Source of the DNA: Micrococcus porci
GTDB taxonomy: Bacteria > Actinomycetota > Actinomycetes > Actinomycetales > Micrococcaceae
DNA: 64,000 nucleotides
Assembly (NCBI RefSeq): GCF_020097155.1
Contig: NZ_CP083691.1
Coordinates: 434,001 to 498,000 of the forward strand
Direction: 5' to 3'
Under the pieces are notes generated by a model. That model was not told the DNA's origin, searched no databases, and saw nothing but the letters and a program-made list of their open reading frames with translations. This document shows positions 57,133 to 64,000 of this stretch, in pieces. The translations under genes and the position numbers were made by a program. Position 1 is the first letter of the stretch, and each line of letters opens with the position of its first letter.

Positions 57133-57863
57133 CCTGGATCGCGGAGAACCTGGACCTGATCCTGGACCTGACCCTGCGGCACGTCGCACTCGCGGTGCCC
57201 GCGATCCTGCTCAGCGTGCTGATCGCCGTGCCCCTGGGCCGGGCCGCGAACGTCTCCCGCTGGGGACGACGCCTGGCCGTGGGCGGCTCCAGCCTGCTCT
57301 ACGCGATCCCGTCCCTCGCGGTGTTCGTGATCCTGCCCGGGCTGATCGGCACGAGGATCCTGGACCCGCTGAACGTGGTCATCGCCCTGACGCTCTACGG
57401 CGCCGCCCTGCTGACCCGCAGCGCCTCCGAGGCGTTCGACGCCCTCGACCCCGACGTCCTGCACGCCGCCACCGCGCAGGGCCACAGCCCGTCGCAGCGG
57501 TTCTGGGGCGTCGAGCTGCCCCTGGCGGGGGAGTCCCTGCTGGCGGGCACGCGCGTGGTCAGCGCCTCCACGCTCTCCCTGGTGTCCGTGGGCGCGCTGA
57601 TCGGCGTCCCCTCCCTGGGCACCCTGTTCACCGAGGGGTACGCCCGCGCGTTCCTCACGGAGATCCTCGTGGGCATCGCGGGCACCGTGCTGCTCGCCGT
57701 CCTCTTCGACGCCGCGCTCGTGGCCCTCGCCGCCGCCCTGATGCCGTGGACGCGGCGCGGACGCCGGACCGTTCCCGCCCCCGAGGACGCCCGGCACGAC
57801 GCCGCCCTCACCGACGCCGTCACGGACCCCGTGACCGCCCCCGCCGAGGGGGTCACCCGATGA
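57129..57863 (+). CDS. ABC transporter permease (OpuC/OsmW type), first
   Basis: A 244-residue permease of the BPD_transp_1 class with six predicted helices. VALAVPAILLSVLIAVPLGR is the N-terminal motif, SLLYAIPSLAVFVILPGLIG the conserved Ile-Pro-Ser block, and DVLHAATAQGHSPSQRFWGV the EAA loop that docks on the ATPase. The charged tail after residue 205 is variable. Both ends overlap neighbours by 4 nt (ATGA). Confidence 0.92.
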   Translation: MTWIAENLDLILDLTLRHVALAVPAILLSVLIAVPLGRAANVSRWGRRLAVGGSSLLYAIPSLAVFVILPGLIGTRILDPLNVVIALTLYGAALLTRSASEAFDALDPDVLHAATAQGHSPSQRFWGVELPLAGESLLAGTRVVSASTLSLVSVGALIGVPSLGTLFTEGYARAFLTEILVGIAGTVLLAVLFDAALVALAAALMPWTRRGRRTVPAPEDARHDAALTDAVTDPVTAPAEGVTR

Positions 57864-58516
57864 TCGCCGACCTGTTCGCCTGGTTCGCCGACCCCGCCCA
57901 CTGGACCGGCCCCGGCGGCGTGCCCGCCCGCGTGGCCGAGCACCTCGGCTACTCCCTGCTGGCCCTCGCGATCGCCGCCGTGATCGCCCTGCCCGCCGGC
58001 GTGGCGATCGGCCACACGGGGAAGGGGCGGCGCGTCGTCGTCGCGGTGTCCAGCGCGCTGCGCGCCCTGCCGACCCTGGGCCTGCTGACGTTCCTCGCGA
58101 TCGTCCTGCAGGTGGGCCTGCGGCAGGCGCTGATCCCCGCGGTGATCGTGCTGGTCGTCCTGGCCGTGCCGCCCCTGCTGGCCGGTGCCTACGCGGGCGT
58201 GCATGCCGTGCCCCGGGACGTCGTCGTCGCGGCCCGCGCGAACGGGCACTCCACCCGGCAGCTCGTCTCCCAGGTGGAGGTGCCGCTGGCCCTGCCGATG
58301 ATCGTCGGCGGGCTGCGCTCGGCCTCCCTGCAGGTGCTGGCCACCACGTCCGTGGCCGCGTACCTGGGCCTGGGCGGGCTGGGGCGGTACCTGTTCGACG
58401 CGCTCGCCGTGCAGGACTACACCACCATGCTCGCCGGGGCCGTGCTGATCGCGCTCCTGGCCCTCGTCTCCGACGCCGTCCTCCTCCTGTTCCAACGCCT
58501 CGTCACCCCCGCCTGA
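57860..58516 (+). CDS. ABC transporter permease (OpuC/OsmY type), second
   Basis: A 218-residue permease similar in layout to the first. HLGYSLLALAIAAVIALPAG opens it, SSALRALPTLGLLTFLAIVL is the Leu-Pro-Thr-Leu-Gly motif, and DVVVAARANGHSTRQLVSQV is the EAA loop. ATG 57860 overlaps the first permease stop. The two permeases probably form a heterodimer. Confidence 0.92.
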   Translation: MIADLFAWFADPAHWTGPGGVPARVAEHLGYSLLALAIAAVIALPAGVAIGHTGKGRRVVVAVSSALRALPTLGLLTFLAIVLQVGLRQALIPAVIVLVVLAVPPLLAGAYAGVHAVPRDVVVAARANGHSTRQLVSQVEVPLALPMIVGGLRSASLQVLATTSVAAYLGLGGLGRYLFDALAVQDYTTMLAGAVLIALLALVSDAVLLLFQRLVTPA

Positions 58517-58543
58517 CCCCACCTGACCGAAAGGACCCCCGCC

Positions 58544-59539
58544 ATGGCGACTTCCCCGCGCCCCTCCGCCCCCCTCTCCTCCGCCCTGAGTCGTCGCGCG
58601 CCGCGCCGCGCCGTCCTCGGCCTGCTGGCCGCGTCCCCGCTGCTGGCGGCCTGCGGCGGCGACCCCCTGGCCGAGGGGTCGTCGAGCCCCGCGCCGGGCT
58701 CCGGCGGCACCGACGCCGGCGGCGCCGTCACGGTGGGCTCCGCGAACTTCGCGGAGTCGGAGATCCTCGGCGAGCTGTACGCCCAGGTCCTCGAGGCCAA
58801 GGGCCTGCAGGTGGAGCGCCGCATGCAGATCGGCGCCCGCGAGGTCTACCTCGACGCGCTCAAGGACGGCTCGATCGACCTGATCGCCGAGTACACCGGC
58901 AACCTCCTGGGCTACGTCGACAAGGAGGCCACCGCGACGTCGTCGGCCGACGTGGAGGCCGCGCTGAAGGCGGCCCTCCCGGACCACCTGACGACCCTCG
59001 CCGTGGCCCAGGCCGAGGACAAGGACTCCTACAACGTCACCAAGGCGTTCTCGGAGGAGAACGGGATCACCTCCCTCGCCGACCTCGCCGCCCACCCCGG
59101 CACCCTCCGCGTGGGCGGCCTGCCCGAGCTCGCCCAGCGCGACTACGGCGCCGGCCTCGCCGGCCTGGAGGAGGTCTACGGGGTGCCCCAGGACAAGCTC
59201 GAGTTCACCCCCATCAGCGACGGCGGCGGCCCCCTCACCGTGCGCGCCCTCGTGGACGGGGACGTGGACCTGGCCAACATCTTCTCCACGACGCCGGCCA
59301 TCAAGGACAACGGCTTCGTCACCCTGGAGGACCCGAAGGGCATGATCACCGCGCAGAACGTGGTCCCCCTGATGGCCAAGGACAAGGTGACGGACCGCAT
59401 CCGCGAGGCCGTGGAGGCCGTCCAGGCGCAGCTGACCACGGACGACCTGCTGGCCATGAACGCCGCCAACGCGGGCGAGGCCAAGCGCCAGCCGCGTCAG
59501 GTGGCGGCGGATTGGCTGCGGCAGAAGGGGCTGGTCTGA
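58544..59539 (+). CDS. Glycine betaine/choline-type ABC substrate-binding lipoprotein
   Basis: A 331-residue OpuAC/ProX-type binding protein. The lipoprotein signal ends in LGLLAASPLLAACGGD (Leu-Ala-Ala-Cys), preceded by RRAPRRAVLG, so Tat export is possible. The domain begins VTVGSANFAESEILGELYAQ, with the ligand-site GARELYLDAL-like GAREVYLDALKDGSIDLIAE, and YTGNLLGYVDKEA follows. It captures quaternary amines such as glycine betaine, choline or carnitine outside the membrane. AAAGGA precedes ATG 58544, 27 nt after the second permease. Confidence 0.92.
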   Translation: MATSPRPSAPLSSALSRRAPRRAVLGLLAASPLLAACGGDPLAEGSSSPAPGSGGTDAGGAVTVGSANFAESEILGELYAQVLEAKGLQVERRMQIGAREVYLDALKDGSIDLIAEYTGNLLGYVDKEATATSSADVEAALKAALPDHLTTLAVAQAEDKDSYNVTKAFSEENGITSLADLAAHPGTLRVGGLPELAQRDYGAGLAGLEEVYGVPQDKLEFTPISDGGGPLTVRALVDGDVDLANIFSTTPAIKDNGFVTLEDPKGMITAQNVVPLMAKDKVTDRIREAVEAVQAQLTTDDLLAMNAANAGEAKRQPRQVAADWLRQKGLV

Positions 59540-59802
59540 TCCGGTCCCGGGTCGGAGGAGCCTGGGCGCCCGCCCCCGGCCCGCACGATCCCCGCCTGCC
59601 CCTGCGCAAGGCGGGGTTCCGCCACGCCGGCGACGCCGCCCGGTGGGTGCGCAGCCTCACCCCGCTCGGCGCACCGGTGCCCCAGGGGGCGGAGTTGACC
59701 CGCCGCATCCTGCAGGCCCGGCCGGAGCTGCCCGTGGACGCGGCGCAGGCCCTGACCCTCCTGGCCGAGGGCGCAGGGCCGGGGGAGGACGCGGCGTCGT
59801 GA
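59512..59802 (+). CDS. Small protein of unknown function at the end of the ABC operon
   Basis: Up to 96 residues: LPLRKAGFRHAGDAARWVRS and LTRRILQARPELPVDAAQAL, ending at 59802. Third positions are almost all G or C, which supports real coding. The start is unclear: TTG 59512 overlaps the lipoprotein gene by 28 nt and has no ribosome site, and there is no ATG or GTG in the frame. It may be a remnant. No family is recognised. Confidence 0.4.
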   Translation: MAAAEGAGLIRSRVGGAWAPAPGPHDPRLPLRKAGFRHAGDAARWVRSLTPLGAPVPQGAELTRRILQARPELPVDAAQALTLLAEGAGPGEDAAS

Positions 59803-59806
59803 GCGC

Positions 59807-59838
59807 GGCGGCGGGTCGTCACAGCGACACCCGCCGCC
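59807..59838 (+). terminator. Terminator of the ABC operon
   Basis: GGCGGCGGGT (59807-59816) and ACCCGCCGCC (59829-59838) form a 10-bp stem with a 12-nt loop. It overlaps the expected -35 region of the trp leader promoter. Confidence 0.7.
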
Positions 59839-59850
59839 CTGCGGCAGGAG

Positions 59851-59959
59851 TACCCTCGTCCCCATGCAGATCCGTGCGCAGCAGTGGTGGACCGCCTGAG
59901 GGCGGTCTCCACGTCGTGCGCACACCACGAACGAGCCGTCCGGAATCCGGGCGGCTCGT
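59851..59959 (+). promoter_or_regulatory. trp leader: promoter, mutually exclusive stems and attenuator
   Basis: The -10 box TACCCT (59851-59856) lies 7 nt before the leader-peptide ATG. GACCGCC (59890-59896) pairs with GGCGGTC (59901-59907) across the leader stop. GTGGTG in the Trp codons (59884-59889) can instead pair with CACCAC (59923-59928). The attenuator stem is ACGAGCCGTCCG (59931-59942) with its complement 59948-59959, about 12 bp with one G-T pair and a 5-nt loop. It has no T-run, like other terminators here. Tryptophan starvation would stall ribosomes on the Trp pair and change the fold. Confidence 0.7.
59864..59899 (+). CDS. trpL: trp leader peptide [11 protein letters not shown]
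   Basis: An 11-codon reading frame with two adjacent tryptophan codons (TGG TGG at 59884-59889), four codons from its end, 119 nt upstream of trpB. The ribosome-site candidate GCAGGAG lies 13 nt upstream. However, the TACCCT box 7 nt before the ATG suggests that transcription starts at the ATG itself. It is the sensor of the attenuator and need not have another function. Confidence 0.75.
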   Translation: MQIRAQQWWTA

Positions 59960-60018
59960 CCCATGAGCGGCCCGGGACGGCCAGGCTCCCGCCTGACCCC
60001 ACCCTGAAGGAGACCGCC

Positions 60019-61332
60019 ATGACCCACCGCAATCCAGAGGACAACGCGCTCCGGGCCGCCGACGCCGCCCGCCCCGAGCCCCGCACGCTCGCCGAGGCCA
60101 CGGACCTCGTGCACACCCCGGACCTCACGGCCGGCGCCGACGGCATGTTCGGCACCTACGGCGGCGCCGTCCTGCCGCCGGAGCTCGCCGGCCCCATGGC
60201 CGAGGTCGCCGAGGCCTACGAGGAGGCCCGCCACGACCCCGAGTTCTACGCCGAGTACCGCCGCCTGCTGCGCGACGTCGTCGGGCGTCCGTCCCCGCTG
60301 ACCCCGCTGGACCGCCTCTCCGACGAGCTGGGCGGCGCCCGGATCGTCCTCAAGCGCGAGGACCTGAACCACACGGGCGCCCACAAGATCAACCACACCA
60401 TCGGTGAGGCGCTGCTGGCCAAGCGCATGGGCAAGCGCAGCCTGATCGCCGAGACCGGCGCGGGACAGCACGGCGTGGCCCTGGCGACGGCGGCCGCGAT
60501 GGTCGGCCTGGACTGCGAGATCCACATGGGATCGATCGACGTGGCCAAGCAGCACCCCAACGTGGTGCGCATGCGCCTGCTCGGCGCCACGGTGGTCTCC
60601 GTGGACCGGGAGGGCCGCTCGCTCAAGGAGGCCGTGGACTCCGCGTTCGACGTGTACGCCTCCGACCCGGCGCACTATCTCTTCGCGATCGGTTCCGTGG
60701 TGGGCCCGCATCCGTTCCCCACGATCGTGCGGGACTTCCAGGCCGTGGTCGGTCGCGAGGCGCGCGCCCAGTTCCTGGAGCGCTACGGCGCGCTGCCGAG
60801 CGCCGTCGTCGCGGCGGTGGGCGGCGGATCCAACGCGATGGGCGCGTTCACCGCGTTCCTCGACGACGCCGACGTGCGGCTGATCGGCGTCGAGCCCGGC
60901 GGTCGTTCGGCCACGAAGGGCGAGCACGCGATGTCGATGGCGCAGGGCGTGGACGGCGTCCTGCACGGCATGGCCACGAAGGTCCTGCAGGACGAGCAGG
61001 GCGTGCCGGACCCGGTGCACTCGATCGCCTCGGGCCTGGACTACCCGGGCGTCGGGCCGCAGCACGCACGCCTGGCGCAGCTGGGCCGCGTGGAGTACGT
61101 CGCCGAGGACGACGCCGCGGTGCTCGAGGCCTTCCAGCGCCTCACCAAGCTGGAGGGCATCATCCCCGCGCTCGAGTCCGCGCACGCCGTGGCCCGCGCG
61201 ATCCGCATGGCTCCCGGGCTCGGCACGGACCAGCGGATCCTGGTGAACCTCTCGGGCCGCGGCGACAAGGACGTGGACTACGTGGCCGAGACGCTCGGCC
61301 TCACCGGGGACGCCGACGAGGTGGTGCGCTGA
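60019..61332 (+). CDS. trpB: Tryptophan synthase beta subunit
   Basis: A 437-residue PLP enzyme joining indole and serine. [20 protein letters not shown] is the N-terminal motif, [20 protein letters not shown] has the Schiff-base lysine at about residue 123, [20 protein letters not shown] the Glu/Gly loop, [20 protein letters not shown] the phosphate loop, and [16 protein letters not shown] the end. It stands alone: no trpA or trpC follows. An N-terminal extension of about 40 residues precedes the usual start. AAGGAG at 60007-60012 supports ATG 60019. It is controlled by the leader attenuator. Confidence 0.93.
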   Translation: MTHRNPEDNALRAADAARPEPRTLAEATDLVHTPDLTAGADGMFGTYGGAVLPPELAGPMAEVAEAYEEARHDPEFYAEYRRLLRDVVGRPSPLTPLDRLSDELGGARIVLKREDLNHTGAHKINHTIGEALLAKRMGKRSLIAETGAGQHGVALATAAAMVGLDCEIHMGSIDVAKQHPNVVRMRLLGATVVSVDREGRSLKEAVDSAFDVYASDPAHYLFAIGSVVGPHPFPTIVRDFQAVVGREARAQFLERYGALPSAVVAAVGGGSNAMGAFTAFLDDADVRLIGVEPGGRSATKGEHAMSMAQGVDGVLHGMATKVLQDEQGVPDPVHSIASGLDYPGVGPQHARLAQLGRVEYVAEDDAAVLEAFQRLTKLEGIIPALESAHAVARAIRMAPGLGTDQRILVNLSGRGDKDVDYVAETLGLTGDADEVVR

Positions 61333-61363
61333 CGGCGCCGCGCGGGCGGACGGCGCTCTCAGC

Positions 61364-61957
61364 TCAGTCCGCGGGCGCCGAGCCGGCCAGCCGCGCCTCG
61401 AGTCCCGCGCGCACCGCGGGCCACTCGGCGGCGAGCACGCTGAAGTAGTCGACGTCCGCGACGGTGCCGTCCGCGGCGGGCCGGAAGGCGCGCAGCGTGC
61501 CCTCGAAGGTCGCGCCGAGGCGCAGGATCGCCCGGTGGGAGCGGGTGTTGCGGTGGTCGCACCGCAGCCCCACCCGCTCCACGCCGAGCGCCTCGAACGC
61601 GTGGCGGAGCAGGAGCAGCTTGCACGCCGGGTTCACCTCCGTGCCCCAGACCTCGCGCGCGTAGATCGTGTGCCCCACGTCCACGCGCACCCCGGGCACG
61701 TGCTCGTAGTACGCGGTGCGGCCCACGAACTCCCCGTCCCGTTCGACGGCGAACGCGGTGAGGTCCTCGCGGGCCATGAGCTGGGCGAGGTGGGCGGCCA
61801 TGGCCTCGTCCGACGTGGGCAGGGGCGAGCTCATCCCCGCCCATGACCCGGCGTCGACGAGCGCGCGGAGCCGCGGGGCGTCGTCGAGGGTGAGGGGGCG
61901 CAGGCGCACCGCGCCGTGCTCGAGGAGGAGGTCGGCGGGGAGCTGCGCGGCAGGCAT
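61364..61957 (-). CDS. GNAT family N-acetyltransferase (RimJ/RimL type)
   Basis: A 197-residue GNAT. LLLEHGAVRLRPLTLDDAPR opens the domain, TIYAREVWGTEVNPACKLLL is the acetyl-CoA-binding region (with Val-Trp-Gly-Thr instead of the common Gly-rich loop) and RVGLRCDHRNTRSHRAILRL the closing strand. This fits the YdaF/RimL-like subgroup. TACGCT (61965-61970, reverse strand) is 7 nt before ATG 61957. It is convergent with trpB; the 31 bp between them show no stem. Confidence 0.9.
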   Translation of the reverse strand: MPAAQLPADLLLEHGAVRLRPLTLDDAPRLRALVDAGSWAGMSSPLPTSDEAMAAHLAQLMAREDLTAFAVERDGEFVGRTAYYEHVPGVRVDVGHTIYAREVWGTEVNPACKLLLLRHAFEALGVERVGLRCDHRNTRSHRAILRLGATFEGTLRAFRPAADGTVADVDYFSVLAAEWPAVRAGLEARLAGSAPAD

Positions 61958-62354
61958 GGGCGTGAGCGTAGCGCGCGCTGCCGTGCGAGGGCACGCGATC
62001 CGCGGGGCTGTTCTCCCCGAGCCAGCGCCCGGTGAAGGGCCGGGCGCGGCCGGGAAGCCGGGCCTCACCGGGGCGGTCCGCCGCGGCGCGTCCGCATCTT
62101 GTTGAACAATTCGTCCACGGAGAGGCGCCGCGGCTGACGGTTCGTCTTCACTCCGGGGGTGTCGAGGCCGCCGCCCTGGTCTGCCGGGGGCGCAGGGGCC
62201 TAGCGTCGAACCCTGGCACACAACGTCGTGGCCGCCTCCGTGGCCTCGGCGCGCCCTCGACCAGGCCGGCCTCCGCAGACCCCTCCCGGCGTCCGCGGGA
62301 TCCGACCCGGTGAGCCCACCCGCTCATTCCGTCCACGAAGGAAGACCTTTTTCG
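61958..62354. other. Intergenic region upstream of gdhA
   Basis: 397 bp with no gene. It holds the reverse -10 box of the GNAT gene (61965-61970), an imperfect hairpin of CCCGGTGAAGGGCCGG (62028-62043) with CCGGGCCTCACCGGG (62058-62072), and the short AT-rich palindrome TTGTTGAACAA (62099-62109). A forward -10 candidate TAGCGT (62201-62206) would give gdhA a leader of about 140 nt. Confidence 0.5.
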
Positions 62355-63605
62355 ATGACCTCCGCATCGTCCCCGCTGGCCAATGCCCTGGCCCAGCTCG
62401 AGAGGGCCGTTGAGACCCTCGGCTACGACGAGGGCACCCACCAGCTGCTCGCCAACCCGCGCCGCGAGCTCTCCGTCAGCATCCCGCTGCGGCGTGACTC
62501 CGGCGAGGTCGAGGTGTTCCACGGCTACCGCGTGCAGCACAACTTCTCCCGCGGCCCCGCCAAGGGCGGCGTCCGCTTCAGCCCCTCCGTGGACCTCGAC
62601 GAGGTGCGCGCTCTGGCCATGTGGATGACCTGGAAGTGTGCCCTCGTGGACGTGCCCTACGGCGGCGCCAAGGGCGGCGTGGCCATCGACCCGCGCACGT
62701 ACTCGCAGGCCGAGCTGGAGCGTGTGACCCGGCGCTACACCACCGAGATCCTGCCGATCATCGGCCCGGAGAAGGACATCCCGGCCCCGGACGTGGGCAC
62801 GGACGAGAAGACCATGGCCTGGATGATGGACACGTTCTCCGTGGCCATGGGCTACACCGTGCAGGGCGTCGTCACCGGCAAGCCCGTCTCCTTGGGCGGC
62901 TCCCTGGGCCGCGCCGAGGCCACCTCCCGCGGCGTCGTCCACATCGCGCTCGCCGCGCTCAAACACAAGGGCATCGAGCCCGCCCAGGCCACCGCGTCCG
63001 TGCAGGGCTTCGGCAAGGTCGGCGCCGGCACGGTGGAGTTCCTCGCCGACGCCGGCGTGACGGTCCTGGCCGTGTCCGACCAGTACGGCGCCGTCCGCCG
63101 CGAGGAGGGCATCGACTACGCCGCCCTCGCCGCCCACGTAGCCGAGACCGGCTCCGTGGTCGACTGCCCCGGCACCGAGCCCATGGACCCCGCCGAGCTG
63201 CTCACCATGGAGGTCGACGTCCTGGTGCCCGCCGCTGTCGAGGGCGTGCTCACCAAGGACAACGCCGGCGACGTCAAGGCGAAGATCGTGGTGGAGGGCG
63301 CCAACGGCCCGACCACCGGTGAGGCCGACGCCATCCTCAACGAGAACGGCGTGCTCGTGGCCCCGGACATCCTGGCCAACGCGGGCGGCGTGATCGTCTC
63401 CTACTTCGAGTGGGCGCAGGCCAACCAGGCCTACCGCTGGACGCTCCAGGAGGTCAACGACCGCCTCGCCGCGCGCATGCGCACCGCGTGGGACGGCGTC
63501 CTGGCCGCCAGCCAGAAGCACGGCGTGAGCCTTCGCGAGGCCGCCACCGTGACCGCCGTGAAGCGCGTCAAGGAGGCCCACGAGATCCGCGGCCTCTACC
63601 CGTGA
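62355..63605 (+). CDS. gdhA: Glutamate dehydrogenase (Glu/Leu/Phe/Val dehydrogenase family)
   Basis: A 416-residue catabolic-length dehydrogenase. NFSRGPAKGGVRFSPSVDLD and MTWKCALVDVPYGGAKGGVA hold the two active-site lysines, PAPDVGTDEKTMAWMMDTFS the catalytic Asp, and ASVQGFGKVGAGTVEFLADA the nucleotide loop. VEGANGPTTGEADAILNENG and DILANAGGVIVSYFEWAQ complete the pattern. It interconverts glutamate with 2-oxoglutarate and ammonia. Length and the VSDQYGAV region after the loop suggest NAD(H) preference. GAAGGAAG upstream supports ATG 62355. Confidence 0.93.
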   Translation: MTSASSPLANALAQLERAVETLGYDEGTHQLLANPRRELSVSIPLRRDSGEVEVFHGYRVQHNFSRGPAKGGVRFSPSVDLDEVRALAMWMTWKCALVDVPYGGAKGGVAIDPRTYSQAELERVTRRYTTEILPIIGPEKDIPAPDVGTDEKTMAWMMDTFSVAMGYTVQGVVTGKPVSLGGSLGRAEATSRGVVHIALAALKHKGIEPAQATASVQGFGKVGAGTVEFLADAGVTVLAVSDQYGAVRREEGIDYAALAAHVAETGSVVDCPGTEPMDPAELLTMEVDVLVPAAVEGVLTKDNAGDVKAKIVVEGANGPTTGEADAILNENGVLVAPDILANAGGVIVSYFEWAQANQAYRWTLQEVNDRLAARMRTAWDGVLAASQKHGVSLREAATVTAVKRVKEAHEIRGLYP

Positions 63606-63623
63606 TCTGACGCCGGCCCCGGC

Positions 63624-63673
63624 ACGACGACGCCCCCGCAGCCTCCACGAGGAGGGTGCGGGGGCGTCGTCGT
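63624..63673. terminator. Bidirectional terminator between gdhA and the RNase J gene
   Basis: ACGACGACGCCCCCGCA (63624-63640) and its exact complement (63657-63673) form a 17-bp stem; the loop contains a smaller CCTC/GAGG stem. It lies between convergent stops at 63605 and 63707. Confidence 0.85.
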
Positions 63674-63706
63674 CAGCTCCCCGAAGACGTCGAGGGCGGG
63701 GTCGGC

Positions 63707-64000
63707 TCAGGCGTCCACGACCACCACGGTCACCAGCGGCGCGCGGCGGTAGGCGCGCTCCAGGTGACGGGTGACGGCGTCGCCGATCACGCGCTCGAGC
63801 TTCTCGATGTCGTCGATGTCCTGGACGTTCGAGCGGGACAGGGCGGACTTCACCTTCTCCGCGGCGCCCTTGAACACGGACGCGTCCTGGATGAAGCCCT
63901 TGGTCATGAACTCGAGCGGCTCGGCCAGCTGGTTGGTGTCCGGGTCGACGATCGCCACGACCGTGACGACGCCGGCCTCCTGCATGGTGCGGCGCTCCTC
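63707..64000 (-). CDS. rnj: Ribonuclease J, C-terminal end (partial)
   Basis: The frame is open to the window edge. The last 98 residues, including RRTMQEAGVVTVVAIVDPDT, PLEFMTKGFIQDASVFKGAA and ERAYRRAPLVTVVVVDA, match the C-terminal domain of RNase J, where a D-x-x-T strand, an Arg/Lys-Gly-Phe turn and a final Arg-Arg-x-Pro strand are conserved. RNase J is the metallo-beta-lactamase-fold ribonuclease that matures rRNA and degrades mRNA from 5' ends. The catalytic part lies outside the window. Confidence 0.85.
   Translation of the reverse strand, partial: EERRTMQEAGVVTVVAIVDPDTNQLAEPLEFMTKGFIQDASVFKGAAEKVKSALSRSNVQDIDDIEKLERVIGDAVTRHLERAYRRAPLVTVVVVDA

Overview
The window is high-GC actinobacterial chromosome (roughly 72-74 % GC by eye, strong G/C third positions). 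It looks like Micrococcus or a close relative in Micrococcaceae. Supporting this are the rplI-dnaB neighbourhood, DnaA boxes of the TTGTCCACA type, many apparently leaderless genes with a TANNNT box 6-7 nt before the start codon, and terminators built on a recurring CGACGCCGGC arm. No tRNA, rRNA, CRISPR array or prophage was seen.

Layout. 1-7 kb is conserved core: the end of rplI, a pyridine-nucleotide oxidoreductase, a peptide/glutamate-modification trio (aspartoacylase-like, zinc protease, RimK ligase) and dnaB, preceded by a cluster of DnaA boxes. 7-31 kb is an accessory, scarred region. It holds a low-GC foreign ATPase directly behind dnaB, a broken GIY-YIG gene, IS3 debris, an Upf1-like helicase next to a membrane protein, a CoA transferase, a second IS3 copy, several GNAT and DinB genes, a WYL regulator, truncated oleate hydratase, an AlbA_2 regulator and a Fic protein. 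Two fragments at 27.4 and 30.7 kb are decayed copies of genes at 22.6 and 20.8 kb. 31-48 kb is mostly intact metabolism and transport: GntR-lrgAB, acyl-CoA synthetase, zinc alcohol dehydrogenase, MerR, an AGCS symporter, PhoD phosphatase, SDR, a PLP enzyme, amidohydrolase, LysE and PhzF. Three long palindromes lie here. 48.7-51.3 kb is a GyrI-like gene split by an IS481-type element, an IS481 fragment and an ArsR-SRPBCC passenger gene. 51.3-64 kb returns to core: DedA, a two-component system, PAP2 phosphatase, a stress SDR, a compatible-solute ABC transporter, trpB behind a Trp-codon leader peptide and attenuator, gdhA, and the 3' end of RNase J.

How genes work together. The three Rim-type genes form one divergent unit. 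GntR-lrgA-lrgB, ABC ATPase-permease-permease and kinase-regulator are translationally coupled by 4-nt ATGA/GTGA overlaps. The WYL regulator and DinB gene share an intergenic region with two inverted repeats. The AlbA_2 regulator, Fic, GntR, ArsR-SRPBCC and MerR genes each have a palindrome or spaced promoter at the expected operator position. trpB appears to be controlled by ribosome-mediated attenuation.

The strongest candidates for something undescribed are the low-GC ATPase behind dnaB, the helicase/membrane-protein pair at 10.8-14.9 kb, and the trpB leader, whose peptide itself appears to start on a leaderless transcript.
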